This document shows positions 13,765 to 21,058 of a DNA stretch of 51,219 bases, piece after piece. The stretch covers positions 1 through 51,219 of the forward strand of contig CAAFVR010000042.1 in NCBI GenBank assembly GCA_900766555.1, given 5' to 3'. Position numbers and translations under genes: made by a program. Position 1 is the stretch's first letter. Every line of letters starts with the position of its first letter. This DNA comes from Helicobacteraceae bacterium. GTDB taxonomy: Bacteria > Campylobacterota > Campylobacteria > Campylobacterales > Helicobacteraceae. The notes under the pieces are model-generated. The model saw only the letters and a program-made list of their open reading frames with translations, did no database searches and was not told the origin of the DNA.

Positions 13765-15191
13765 TAGCAAGAATATGTAGTTATAAATTCAAATGGATGC
13801 GGGCGCGCCTCCCATGGCCAAATCTCACTCTCAAATTTAAATCTCTTATAGATTTGCAAGAATTCCTCGCTAAAAATGCCCCCATCTTTTAGATATTCCC
13901 GATCTAGCAACATGCACTCAACTGCTTCTCGCAATGTATGCGGGAGCTGACGAATGCCCTTGGATCTAATTTCATCCAAAGATAGCTCAAATAAATTTAT
14001 ATCCATTGGCGCGCCTGGATCTATCTTTTTATTAATTCCATCAATGCCCGCCATCAATATCGCACTAAAAGCCAAATATGGATTTGCCGAATTATCTGGG
14101 AAGCGGAACTCAAAGCGAAGTGCCGCACCCTTTGCATTGCATGGGATCCGAACTGAGGCACTACGATTATTAGCCGAATAAGTCAAAATGCTTGGCGCCT
14201 CAAAACCTGGTATCAAACGCTTATATGAATTTGTAGAAGCATTGCTAAAGGCCGCCACGCTTGGCGCATGATGCAAAACGCCGCCTAAAAAATGCCTTGC
14301 AAAATCACTTATTTGATCTCCGCCATCTTTGGCAAAAAGATTGCAGCCATCTTTCCAAATACTTATATGCGTATGCATGCCAGATCCGTTGTCGCCAAAC
14401 AATGGTTTTGGCATAAATGTCGCAGTTTTACCATTTAGATGTGCTACCATTTTTACAACATATTTCAGCTTTTGGACATTGTCAGCGGCCTCTAATAAAT
14501 TTCCATATTTCACACCAATTTCGCATTGACCCTGGGCTACTTCATGATGCACCACAAAAGTTGTAAGCCCAACTTGATTTAGCACTTTTGTAATTTCAGC
14601 TCGAATATCCATTAAGCTATCTACTGGAGGCACTGGGAAATAACCGCCCTTTTTACCGGATCTATGCCCGATATTTACATAATCATTTGCACTTTTATCG
14701 CGGTTCCACTCGCCCTCTTCGCTATCAATTTCGTGATATTGGCAATTTATTGAATCCTTAATTTTCACAGAATCAAAGATAAAAAATTCATTCTCGGCGC
14801 CCACAAAAACATGATCCCCAAGCCCAGATCCGCTTAGATGCGCCATCGCACGCTTTGCAATGCTCCTTGGGCATCTGTCATAAAATCTATCATTATAAAT
14901 ATCCCAAATATCACAAAAAACCACAACTGTAACATCAGCCGTAAATGGATCCAAAAAATAGCGCACCAAATCTGGCTTTAAAAGCATGTCTGATTTGTCA
15001 ATATCTTGCCAGCCCGAAATTGAGCTCGCATCAAATGGCAGGCCCTCTTCTAGCGTTTCTGGATCAAATGTGCTAAAAACATATGAAATGTGATGCCAAG
15101 TGCCCTTAATATCGCTGAAACGAAAATCTATAAATTCAACATCATTTTCTCTGCAGAAATTCAAAAAATCTGATATTTTGTTTTTGTCCAT
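13764..15191 (-). CDS. glnA: Glutamine synthetase, type I
   Basis: GlnA makes glutamine from glutamate, ammonia and ATP. The 475-residue protein has the GSI signatures FDASSISGWQ, GAENEFFIFD, HHEVAQGQCEIG, NGSGMHTHIS and RLIPGFEAPSILTYS with NRSASVRIP. At the place of the adenylylation Tyr (NLYDLP in E. coli) the sequence is NLFELS, with Phe instead of Tyr. Covalent adenylylation control is therefore absent, as I recall for H. pylori GlnA. ATG 15191 follows AAGGAG. It is followed by bioD with a one-base overlap. Confidence 0.96.
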   Translation of the reverse strand: MDKNKISDFLNFCRENDVEFIDFRFSDIKGTWHHISYVFSTFDPETLEEGLPFDASSISGWQDIDKSDMLLKPDLVRYFLDPFTADVTVVVFCDIWDIYNDRFYDRCPRSIAKRAMAHLSGSGLGDHVFVGAENEFFIFDSVKIKDSINCQYHEIDSEEGEWNRDKSANDYVNIGHRSGKKGGYFPVPPVDSLMDIRAEITKVLNQVGLTTFVVHHEVAQGQCEIGVKYGNLLEAADNVQKLKYVVKMVAHLNGKTATFMPKPLFGDNGSGMHTHISIWKDGCNLFAKDGGDQISDFARHFLGGVLHHAPSVAAFSNASTNSYKRLIPGFEAPSILTYSANNRSASVRIPCNAKGAALRFEFRFPDNSANPYLAFSAILMAGIDGINKKIDPGAPMDINLFELSLDEIRSKGIRQLPHTLREAVECMLLDREYLKDGGIFSEEFLQIYKRFKFESEIWPWEARPHPFEFITTYSC

Positions 15192-15200
15192 ATTTGCTCC

Positions 15201-15653
15201 TTATTTGTCTTTTTGGCGAGATTTGATATTTTTACAAAGTTCATCTTTAAAAATGCATGAAATCCGAAGATTTTGCCCCAAACTTTTTGGCATTTTGGGC
15301 ATTATTGTAAATTCCGTGCGCAAAAGATCGGATCTAGCATAAAGTTTAGATTTTGCTTCATCAAAACTAAAGCTGCATTTTTTATCTTTAATCTCAAATG
15401 GCTTAAAAAGCTTTACTAAATCTAGCGCTATTGTTTCATTTCTTAGATAATGCTTTGTAGCTAGATTTGATATTTCAATTTGGAAGTTCTGCAAATTTTG
15501 CGCAATTTTACTAACGCAATTTCTATGATTAATATTGCTAAATTTATACACCGCTATGAAGCTTAAAATCCCGATCAAAATAATTACAAAAAGTAGCTCA
15601 ATCATCGAAAAAGCGCTCAAATTCTCTCTTTTAATATTAATTAAATCGCTCAA
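15201..15653 (-). CDS. Type IV pilin-like (pseudopilin) protein, second of a pair
   Basis: The protein has a class III signal motif, SAFSMIELLFVIILIGILS, with the Phe-Ser-Met-Ile-Glu-Leu prepilin-peptidase site and the Glu at mature position 5. It then has a C-terminal domain of about 115 residues with cysteine pairs. It belongs with the type II secretion/competence pseudopilins that in Campylobacter support DNA uptake. No ATG precedes the motif in frame: candidate starts are TTG 15653 (overlapping the first pilin gene by 17 bp) and TTG 15620 just before the motif. The N-terminal extension further upstream in this frame is only a shadow of the first pilin gene. Confidence 0.6.
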   Translation of the reverse strand: MSDLINIKRENLSAFSMIELLFVIILIGILSFIAVYKFSNINHRNCVSKIAQNLQNFQIEISNLATKHYLRNETIALDLVKLFKPFEIKDKKCSFSFDEAKSKLYARSDLLRTEFTIMPKMPKSLGQNLRISCIFKDELCKNIKSRQKDK

Positions 15654-16086
15654 GCTGGAATGTTTGACTTGTCGGATAAGCTTCATGTAATTTTTTGCAA
15701 AGTGGCGAGGCTGGCGTTTGAGCAACATTAACAGATAATGTGAGTGTCGAATTATTAACAGAAATTGTAAGACAATTATTTTTAGTATCTGGCGTGCTAT
15801 TTTTGCCAAGCACAACAGAGCCATTTTGCGGCACCCAACGAAGCGGACTAAGATTTGCCGTTGTCATTATCATTTGCCCATTTATATCGCCGCTTACTTC
15901 CTCTGTCAAAAATTTTTGCTGCATGGATGAAATTATGCTTTGTATATCGGCATTTATGGCGCTAAATTGCGCGTCAGATCTGCTTAGAGTAAGCTTTGGA
16001 ATCGCAATTGCAGCAATAATGCCTAAAATTACAATTACAAAAATTAGCTCAATCATCGAAAAAGCACGAAGATTGCGATTACGCAT
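15637..16086 (-). CDS. Type IV pilin-like (pseudopilin) protein, first of a pair
   Basis: This 149-residue protein has a short basic leader (MRNRNLRAFS) followed by the prepilin motif MIELIFVIVILGIIAAIAIPKL at the start of the mature helix. The rest is a globular domain of about 110 residues with two cysteines (about 115 and 133) that could form the pilin-type disulphide loop. It is likely to be processed by a prepilin peptidase and built into a pseudopilus for DNA uptake or secretion. ATG overlaps the end of the nucleosidase gene (ATGCGTAA). No assembly ATPase, pilus platform protein or peptidase gene is in the window. Confidence 0.75.
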   Translation of the reverse strand: MRNRNLRAFSMIELIFVIVILGIIAAIAIPKLTLSRSDAQFSAINADIQSIISSMQQKFLTEEVSGDINGQMIMTTANLSPLRWVPQNGSVVLGKNSTPDTKNNCLTISVNNSTLTLSVNVAQTPASPLCKKLHEAYPTSQTFQLERFN

Positions 16087-16780
16087 ATTTTAGCTCTATC
16101 ATTTTGCAAACCACGCTAGCGCATCGCTTTGAAGCAAGTTCTAAAAATTCATCAAATTTGAAGTTCGCATCATTATCTCCATCATCGCTTATGCTGCGCA
16201 AAATGCAGCATTCTATGCCAAATTCAGAACATACAAGCGCTATGCTAGCACTTTCCATATCGCATACTTTTGCGCCAAATTCCTTAACGATAAAAGCTTT
16301 TTTGTCACTATTGCTTATAAATTGATCTCCGCTTGCTGCAATTTCACTCTTTGGTTCCAAATCTAGCGCTCTTGCGGCCTCTTTGGCTATTTCATTTAAT
16401 TTTGCACTCGTTTGGCAAAATACGCCTTTTGACTCGGGTATGAAACCTAATTTATGCCCAAAAGCGCTTATGTCCACATCATGTTGACAAGTTTTTGAGA
16501 CAACAACTAAATCCCCAATTGCTAGATCTTTTAAGCCGCCAGCCACGCCGCAAAAAATTAGCTCATCTATTTTAAAATGACTTATCAAAACACTTGTACA
16601 AATGGCCGCATTCACCTTGCCAATTTTGGAATGCGATATAAAAATTTTCAAATCCCCCGCGCGTTTATATGTGCATTCATGAACTTTGACTCCGCCTATT
16701 TCATGCACAAAATTAACATCAAAAATCTCCAAAAGTGGCGCGATCTCTTCAGTCATCGCACCCATAATGGCCAGCCTCAT
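16079..16780 (-). CDS. mtnN: MTA/SAH nucleosidase, also aminodeoxyfutalosine hydrolase
   Basis: This enzyme cleaves 5'-methylthioadenosine and S-adenosylhomocysteine. In Campylobacterota the same enzyme also hydrolyses 6-amino-6-deoxyfutalosine in menaquinone synthesis (MqnB role). The 233-residue protein shows MGAMTEEIAPL with the catalytic Glu near residue 12, SKIGKVNAA, CGVAGGL, ASGDQFI, CDMESASIA and the catalytic Asp in SISDDGDN. Its ATG overlaps the fabD stop by 4 bp and its end overlaps the first pilin gene. The window also holds a UbiD-type menaquinone decarboxylase at 31.4 kb. Confidence 0.92.
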   Translation of the reverse strand: MRLAIMGAMTEEIAPLLEIFDVNFVHEIGGVKVHECTYKRAGDLKIFISHSKIGKVNAAICTSVLISHFKIDELIFCGVAGGLKDLAIGDLVVVSKTCQHDVDISAFGHKLGFIPESKGVFCQTSAKLNEIAKEAARALDLEPKSEIAASGDQFISNSDKKAFIVKEFGAKVCDMESASIALVCSEFGIECCILRSISDDGDNDANFKFDEFLELASKRCASVVCKMIELKYA

Positions 16781-17688
16781 TTCAACTCCTCTAAAGCTAT
16801 TTTTAGACTTTTTATATCTTGAATGCTAATAGTTGGCTTTTTTGTTATGCGCTTATTTAAGCCGCCTAGAACGGATCCACCAAATTCTACAAAAGCGCTT
16901 GCCTCGCCCTCATGCGCTAAAATGCTTTGTTTGTACAACACTGGCTTTATTAATGCTTCTTTCAAATTATCTTGCGCTTCTGCTTTTTTAGAGTATGCCT
17001 TTGTAGTGACATTTGAAATCACATTAGTGCCTAGATCTGATGTGAGCAGTAAATTTAGCGCATCTTTGATCTCATCTGTTATTTCATTTAGCATTTCGCA
17101 ATGACTAGCCACGGGAACATTTAATAGCTGCGCTCGCTTCGCGCCAAGTCCCTTTAGCTCGGCTTCAAGTCCTTCTAGATCTTGCTTTTTGCCAGCTAGC
17201 ACAACTTGGAGTGGCGCATTATAATTTGCCACAAAAATTTTGGCTCCGCCATCTCGTTTTTTGGCGCAAAAATCCTCCAAAATTGCATCTTCTAATCCCA
17301 AAACAACTAGCATCCCGCCCTCTATTTTGGACATTAATTTAGATCTGATGTGAGTAAATTTAAGCGCATTTTCAAAGCTAAAACCACCGGCAATGCAAAC
17401 TGCGCTAACTTCACCAAGCGAATGCCCAAGCGCAAAACGCGCTTTTAAATCACTTTCTTTTATAAAAACTTCATGCGCTACAAAGCTAGATAAAAATATT
17501 GCACTCTGTATAAAATGCGACTCATCTTGCGCAAATCCCTCAAAACATAGCTTCTTGAAATCAACGCTTAAAATATCGCTTGCGCGCTCAAAAATCTCTT
17601 TGCAATAATTAAAATTATCATAAAATTCGCGTGCCATCCCGACACTTTGTACGCCCTGGCCGGGGAAAATAAAGGCTAGATCCGACAT
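16777..17688 (-). CDS. fabD: Malonyl-CoA:ACP transacylase FabD
   Basis: FabD loads malonate onto acyl carrier protein for fatty acid synthesis, and so supplies the BioC substrate. The protein starts MSDLAFIFPGQGVQ, the family N terminus. It has the active-site GHSLGE with Ser near residue 90, and VASHCEML with the catalytic His near residue 195. The frame extends seven codons further upstream, but the ATG at 17688 matches family starts. It overlaps mtnN by 4 bp and lies 31 bp after the DUF1015 gene. Confidence 0.95.
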   Translation of the reverse strand: MSDLAFIFPGQGVQSVGMAREFYDNFNYCKEIFERASDILSVDFKKLCFEGFAQDESHFIQSAIFLSSFVAHEVFIKESDLKARFALGHSLGEVSAVCIAGGFSFENALKFTHIRSKLMSKIEGGMLVVLGLEDAILEDFCAKKRDGGAKIFVANYNAPLQVVLAGKKQDLEGLEAELKGLGAKRAQLLNVPVASHCEMLNEITDEIKDALNLLLTSDLGTNVISNVTTKAYSKKAEAQDNLKEALIKPVLYKQSILAHEGEASAFVEFGGSVLGGLNKRITKKPTISIQDIKSLKIALEELK

Positions 17689-17719
17689 GAAACCCTCAAA
17701 ACTTTGCAAATTCTAGCAT

Positions 17720-18976
17720 TTAATTGCGTATTTTACGCGCTTCAAAGTAAAAACGCTTCTCAAATCCATGCCCGATTGAAAATGCCTTTTTTGGCAAAAC
17801 GCCGTATTTTTCTACATTTAAAAAGAGCTCATTTTTATTAAGCTTTGGCATATGAAATCCAACTCCGCCATTTTTGGCAATCTCAAAAAGCAACTCTTCT
17901 TCGTGAATATAGTCCACTTTAATTTCTTTAATTTCACTCAAAGAATCGATGAATTCGCCAATTAACGTTATCACATCAATTATGTTTATATTTTTTATAG
18001 CTATTGTTTTTGTACCATTTTTGGTTATCAATTTAAATGAATTCAAAGATTCTTTTAGCTCAAAATCATATTGCTTTAAAAATGCAAAAAACCTATCTTC
18101 CAAATCTTTGGGCGGATTAAAAAGAACTCTGTGTATTGCAAAAAGCTCCAAACTAATATCATGCAAATTAATTAATTCAACAAGCGCATAACGCGCAGGA
18201 TGAGTGCTTTGCTCAAATTCACTTAGGCCCTTTTTGACATTTTCCCAATGAGTTTTCGCACTAGCTAGTGAATGATTCCCATCGCCTAAGGCAAAAAGGA
18301 TCGGATTATCAGATCTGGCGTATTTTTCACTCATAAAAGAGCTAAAAATATCTTCGATTTTTTTAAAATTATCCAATCCATAGCCGCGCACTCTGTTAGC
18401 ATTAAACATTAGCTCAAAGTCATATAGCAAAGCTCCCTTTTCTAATTCCAATGCGCTAAAAATAGCATTTTTGGGATCATCAAAAAGTAGCAAAATATGC
18501 GGCAATTCCAAAGGCGCATTTTCGCGAACATGAACTCTAGCTGGGAGGCGCTCTAATATCGTTTTTTCCGTCGCACGAATTGGACTTTTGGAATCTATAC
18601 TAAAGTCATAACTTTCTAAATCGATATTTAGCAAAAGCCCCTTTCTGATCCTGTTATTTTCGAGCTTTCCAAGTTCGCGTTCCAAATAAATTGCGCCATC
18701 AAATTGAGTAAAAATGTCCTCTTTTAAATAATTCTCCATCATTTTATGTATCTTTGAAACATCCGCTTGAAAGCTAGCCTTTCTTGCCTCATTATTTAAA
18801 AATATTTCAGGATAAATTAAATGCAAACTCGATTTGCTATTTCCTACAAAATGAAAAACGCTATTCCAATAGTCTAGATCCGATGTGAATTGATCGCATG
18901 CTATGACAGACCATTTTTGCGGATCAATCTCCTTTTTGGGCAGCAAAATATTGGGCTTTGATATTGGTAATTTCAC
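17720..18976 (-). CDS. DUF1015 family protein, probably linked to serine metabolism
   Basis: This 418-residue cytoplasmic protein has the DUF1015 hallmarks: the N-terminal IDPQKWSVIACDQFTSD, the central REL and RIRKGLLL elements, and the LGDGNHSLASAK motif near residue 225. The catalytic function of the family is not known to me. In Clostridia and Bacteroidetes, DUF1015 genes commonly sit beside serA and serC, as here: its ATG overlaps the serA stop by 4 bp and serC is divergent from serA. A role in the phosphoserine pathway or its control is inferred from this context only. Confidence 0.8.
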   Translation of the reverse strand: MKLPISKPNILLPKKEIDPQKWSVIACDQFTSDLDYWNSVFHFVGNSKSSLHLIYPEIFLNNEARKASFQADVSKIHKMMENYLKEDIFTQFDGAIYLERELGKLENNRIRKGLLLNIDLESYDFSIDSKSPIRATEKTILERLPARVHVRENAPLELPHILLLFDDPKNAIFSALELEKGALLYDFELMFNANRVRGYGLDNFKKIEDIFSSFMSEKYARSDNPILFALGDGNHSLASAKTHWENVKKGLSEFEQSTHPARYALVELINLHDISLELFAIHRVLFNPPKDLEDRFFAFLKQYDFELKESLNSFKLITKNGTKTIAIKNINIIDVITLIGEFIDSLSEIKEIKVDYIHEEELLFEIAKNGGVGFHMPKLNKNELFLNVEKYGVLPKKAFSIGHGFEKRFYFEARKIRN

Positions 18977-19887
18977 TTGATACTCTTTGCAAATTCGCTT
19001 ATCACTTCATAAATCTCTTGGCCTATGCCATCTTGAGCTTCTTTTGTGGAGGCGCCAATATGCGGCGTTGCAAGCACATTTTCTAGGCTCAATAGTTCCG
19101 TATTAATTGGCGGCTCAATCTCAAATACATCAAGTGCAGCACCGGCTATTTTTTTATTTTTAAGCGCTTTTAAGAGTGCGGTTTCATCGATTATTCCGCC
19201 TCTGGCTGTATTTATTAAAAATGCACTTTCTTTCATTAATGCAAGTTCTTTTTCTCCAATTAATTTTGTAGTGCACTCATTTTTTGGACAATGCAATGTT
19301 ATAAAATCGCTATCTTTTAATAATTGCTCAAAGCTAACTGAAACCACATCATTGCAATTAATTTGTACTTCATCAAAAGCAATAACTCTCATGCCAAGCG
19401 CATTTGACAAGCCACTCAAGCTCCTGCCGATATTGCCAAATCCGATAATCCCAAGCGTTTTATTTAAAAGTAAATTGCCATTTGACTTTTCCCATTTTAG
19501 ACCCTTTAGGCTTTTATTTGCGCCATACAAATTACGAGAAAGCATAATCATAAAGCCAAGCACTAGCTCTACAACGGATCTAGCACTTGATTTTGGCGTA
19601 TTTTTAACCTCAATACCCAATTCTTTTGCTGCTTCTATATCGATATTATCAAGCCCAACCCCGCCGCGCACAATTAATTTCAATTTCCCATTTCCACTAG
19701 AATGCCCGGAATGCAAAATATCTCGCGTTATCTTAGTTCTTGAGCGCACAACCAAACAGTCATATTCCAAAGCACAAAGCTTTAATTCATCATGCGTTAT
19801 GTCATCTTTTATATCCACGCTAAAGTCAGCTTCTTTTAGTTTATTGATGGCGCTTTGGCTTATCTTGTCACATATTAAAATATTCAT
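18973..19887 (-). CDS. serA: D-3-phosphoglycerate dehydrogenase, short form
   Basis: This enzyme oxidises 3-phosphoglycerate to phosphohydroxypyruvate, the first step of serine synthesis. The 304-residue protein has VVRSRTKIT, the NAD-binding LGIIGFGNIGRSL, NTARGGIIDE with the catalytic Arg, EIEPP with the Glu, and TPHIGAST with the catalytic His. It lacks the C-terminal ACT regulatory domain of the roughly 520-residue forms, so serine feedback through ACT is absent. A D-isomer-specific dehydrogenase of other specificity is possible, but the divergent serC gene 67 bp away supports SerA. AAGG precedes the ATG. Confidence 0.85.
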   Translation of the reverse strand: MNILICDKISQSAINKLKEADFSVDIKDDITHDELKLCALEYDCLVVRSRTKITRDILHSGHSSGNGKLKLIVRGGVGLDNIDIEAAKELGIEVKNTPKSSARSVVELVLGFMIMLSRNLYGANKSLKGLKWEKSNGNLLLNKTLGIIGFGNIGRSLSGLSNALGMRVIAFDEVQINCNDVVSVSFEQLLKDSDFITLHCPKNECTTKLIGEKELALMKESAFLINTARGGIIDETALLKALKNKKIAGAALDVFEIEPPINTELLSLENVLATPHIGASTKEAQDGIGQEIYEVISEFAKSIK

Positions 19888-19954
19888 CTTGCCCTTGCTT
19901 TATTTGACCCTAATTTTAACGCTAAAATAACAGAAGTTTTATACAAGGTACAAA
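19888..19954. promoter_or_regulatory. Divergent promoter region serA/serC
   Basis: Two TAAAAT -10-like boxes face outward: one on the minus strand at 19913-19918 for serA and one on the plus strand at 19923-19928 for serC. Only five bases separate them, so the two divergent genes are likely to be controlled together. I see no clear operator palindrome. Confidence 0.4.
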
Positions 19955-21058
19955 GTGGAGTCAAAACGCATCTGCAACTTCAATGCCGGTCCAAGCACAC
20001 TGCCAGAATCAGTTTTAAAAATTACCCAAGAATCTATCTTTAATTACCAAAATAGCGGCGTTGGCGTGTTGGAAATAAGCCACAGAAGCGACACATTTTT
20101 GCAAATTCTAGAGGAAACTAAGCAAAATTTAATAGATCTGCTAAAAATCCCAAAAGATTACAAAATAATCTTTATGCAAGGCGGTGCACGATTTCAATTT
20201 GCCACCATACCGCTAAATTTTTGCCCTCAAAATGAAAGCGCAGACTACATCACAACCGGCTATTGGAGCCATTGCGCCTTTGAAGAAGCCAATAAATCAA
20301 ATATATCACTCCAAAGCGGAGCAATAAAACTAGCTGCTGGAGATAAAAATTTAAATACCCTGCCAAGCTCATATAACTTTAGTCCAAATGCTAGTTATTT
20401 GCACTATACAAGTAACGAAACGATTTCAGGCATCTATCTTGATTTAGCGCATTTCATTGCTAAGGTGCCAAAAAATGTGCCTATATTTTGTGATATGAGC
20501 TCAGATTTTTTGAGCCGCGAAATTGATGTTAGTAAATATGATCTAATTTATGCTGGCGCGCAAAAAAATGCCGGAGTAGCGGGCGTAAGTATCATAATAT
20601 TAAAAGAAAGCCTGCTTAATAAATGTCGCAAAAATTTGCCGATAACGCTAAGTTATCCTGATATTACAGCTCAAAATAGTCTTCATAATACGCCAAATAT
20701 TTTTGGCATTTATATGTTGCTAGAAATGACGCGCTGGCTCAAAAATTTGGGCGGATTAAGCGAAATCTATAAATTAAATGTCAAAAAATCAAATCTAATT
20801 TATGATGCAATAGAGCAAAGCAATGGCTTTTATAAGGGCTATGCCACGAAAAATGCAAGAGGCATTATGAACATCGCATTTAATTTAGAGAATGCGCAAC
20901 TTGAAGCTGATTTTATAGAATGCGCCAAAAAAGAAAGCCTAGTCGGCTTAAAAGGACACAAGGCGCTTGGCGGGATCCGATCTAGCCTATACAATGCGCT
21001 AAGTCTAGATTGCGCGCAAAAACTAAGCGATTTTATGAAAAGTTATGTCAAACGATAA
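19955..21058 (+). CDS. serC: Phosphoserine aminotransferase
   Basis: SerC is a PLP enzyme that turns phosphohydroxypyruvate and glutamate into phosphoserine; the same enzyme can serve pyridoxine synthesis. The 367-residue protein starts with the family hallmark FNAGPSTLPESVL. It has FMQGGARFQF, TGYWSHCA, DMSSDFLSR, the PLP Lys in YAGAQKNAGVAG, and GHKALGGIRSSLYNA near the end. The start codon is GTG at 19955, with AAGG seven bases upstream and no in-frame ATG nearby. It overlaps the penicillin-binding protein gene by 14 bp. No phosphoserine phosphatase gene is in the window. Confidence 0.95.
   Translation: MESKRICNFNAGPSTLPESVLKITQESIFNYQNSGVGVLEISHRSDTFLQILEETKQNLIDLLKIPKDYKIIFMQGGARFQFATIPLNFCPQNESADYITTGYWSHCAFEEANKSNISLQSGAIKLAAGDKNLNTLPSSYNFSPNASYLHYTSNETISGIYLDLAHFIAKVPKNVPIFCDMSSDFLSREIDVSKYDLIYAGAQKNAGVAGVSIIILKESLLNKCRKNLPITLSYPDITAQNSLHNTPNIFGIYMLLEMTRWLKNLGGLSEIYKLNVKKSNLIYDAIEQSNGFYKGYATKNARGIMNIAFNLENAQLEADFIECAKKESLVGLKGHKALGGIRSSLYNALSLDCAQKLSDFMKSYVKR

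Noticed and set aside
15654..15824. N-terminal extension of the second pseudopilin frame
   Set aside because: It lies in another frame of the first pilin gene and has no prepilin leader character. The prepilin motif fixes the start near 15620-15653.
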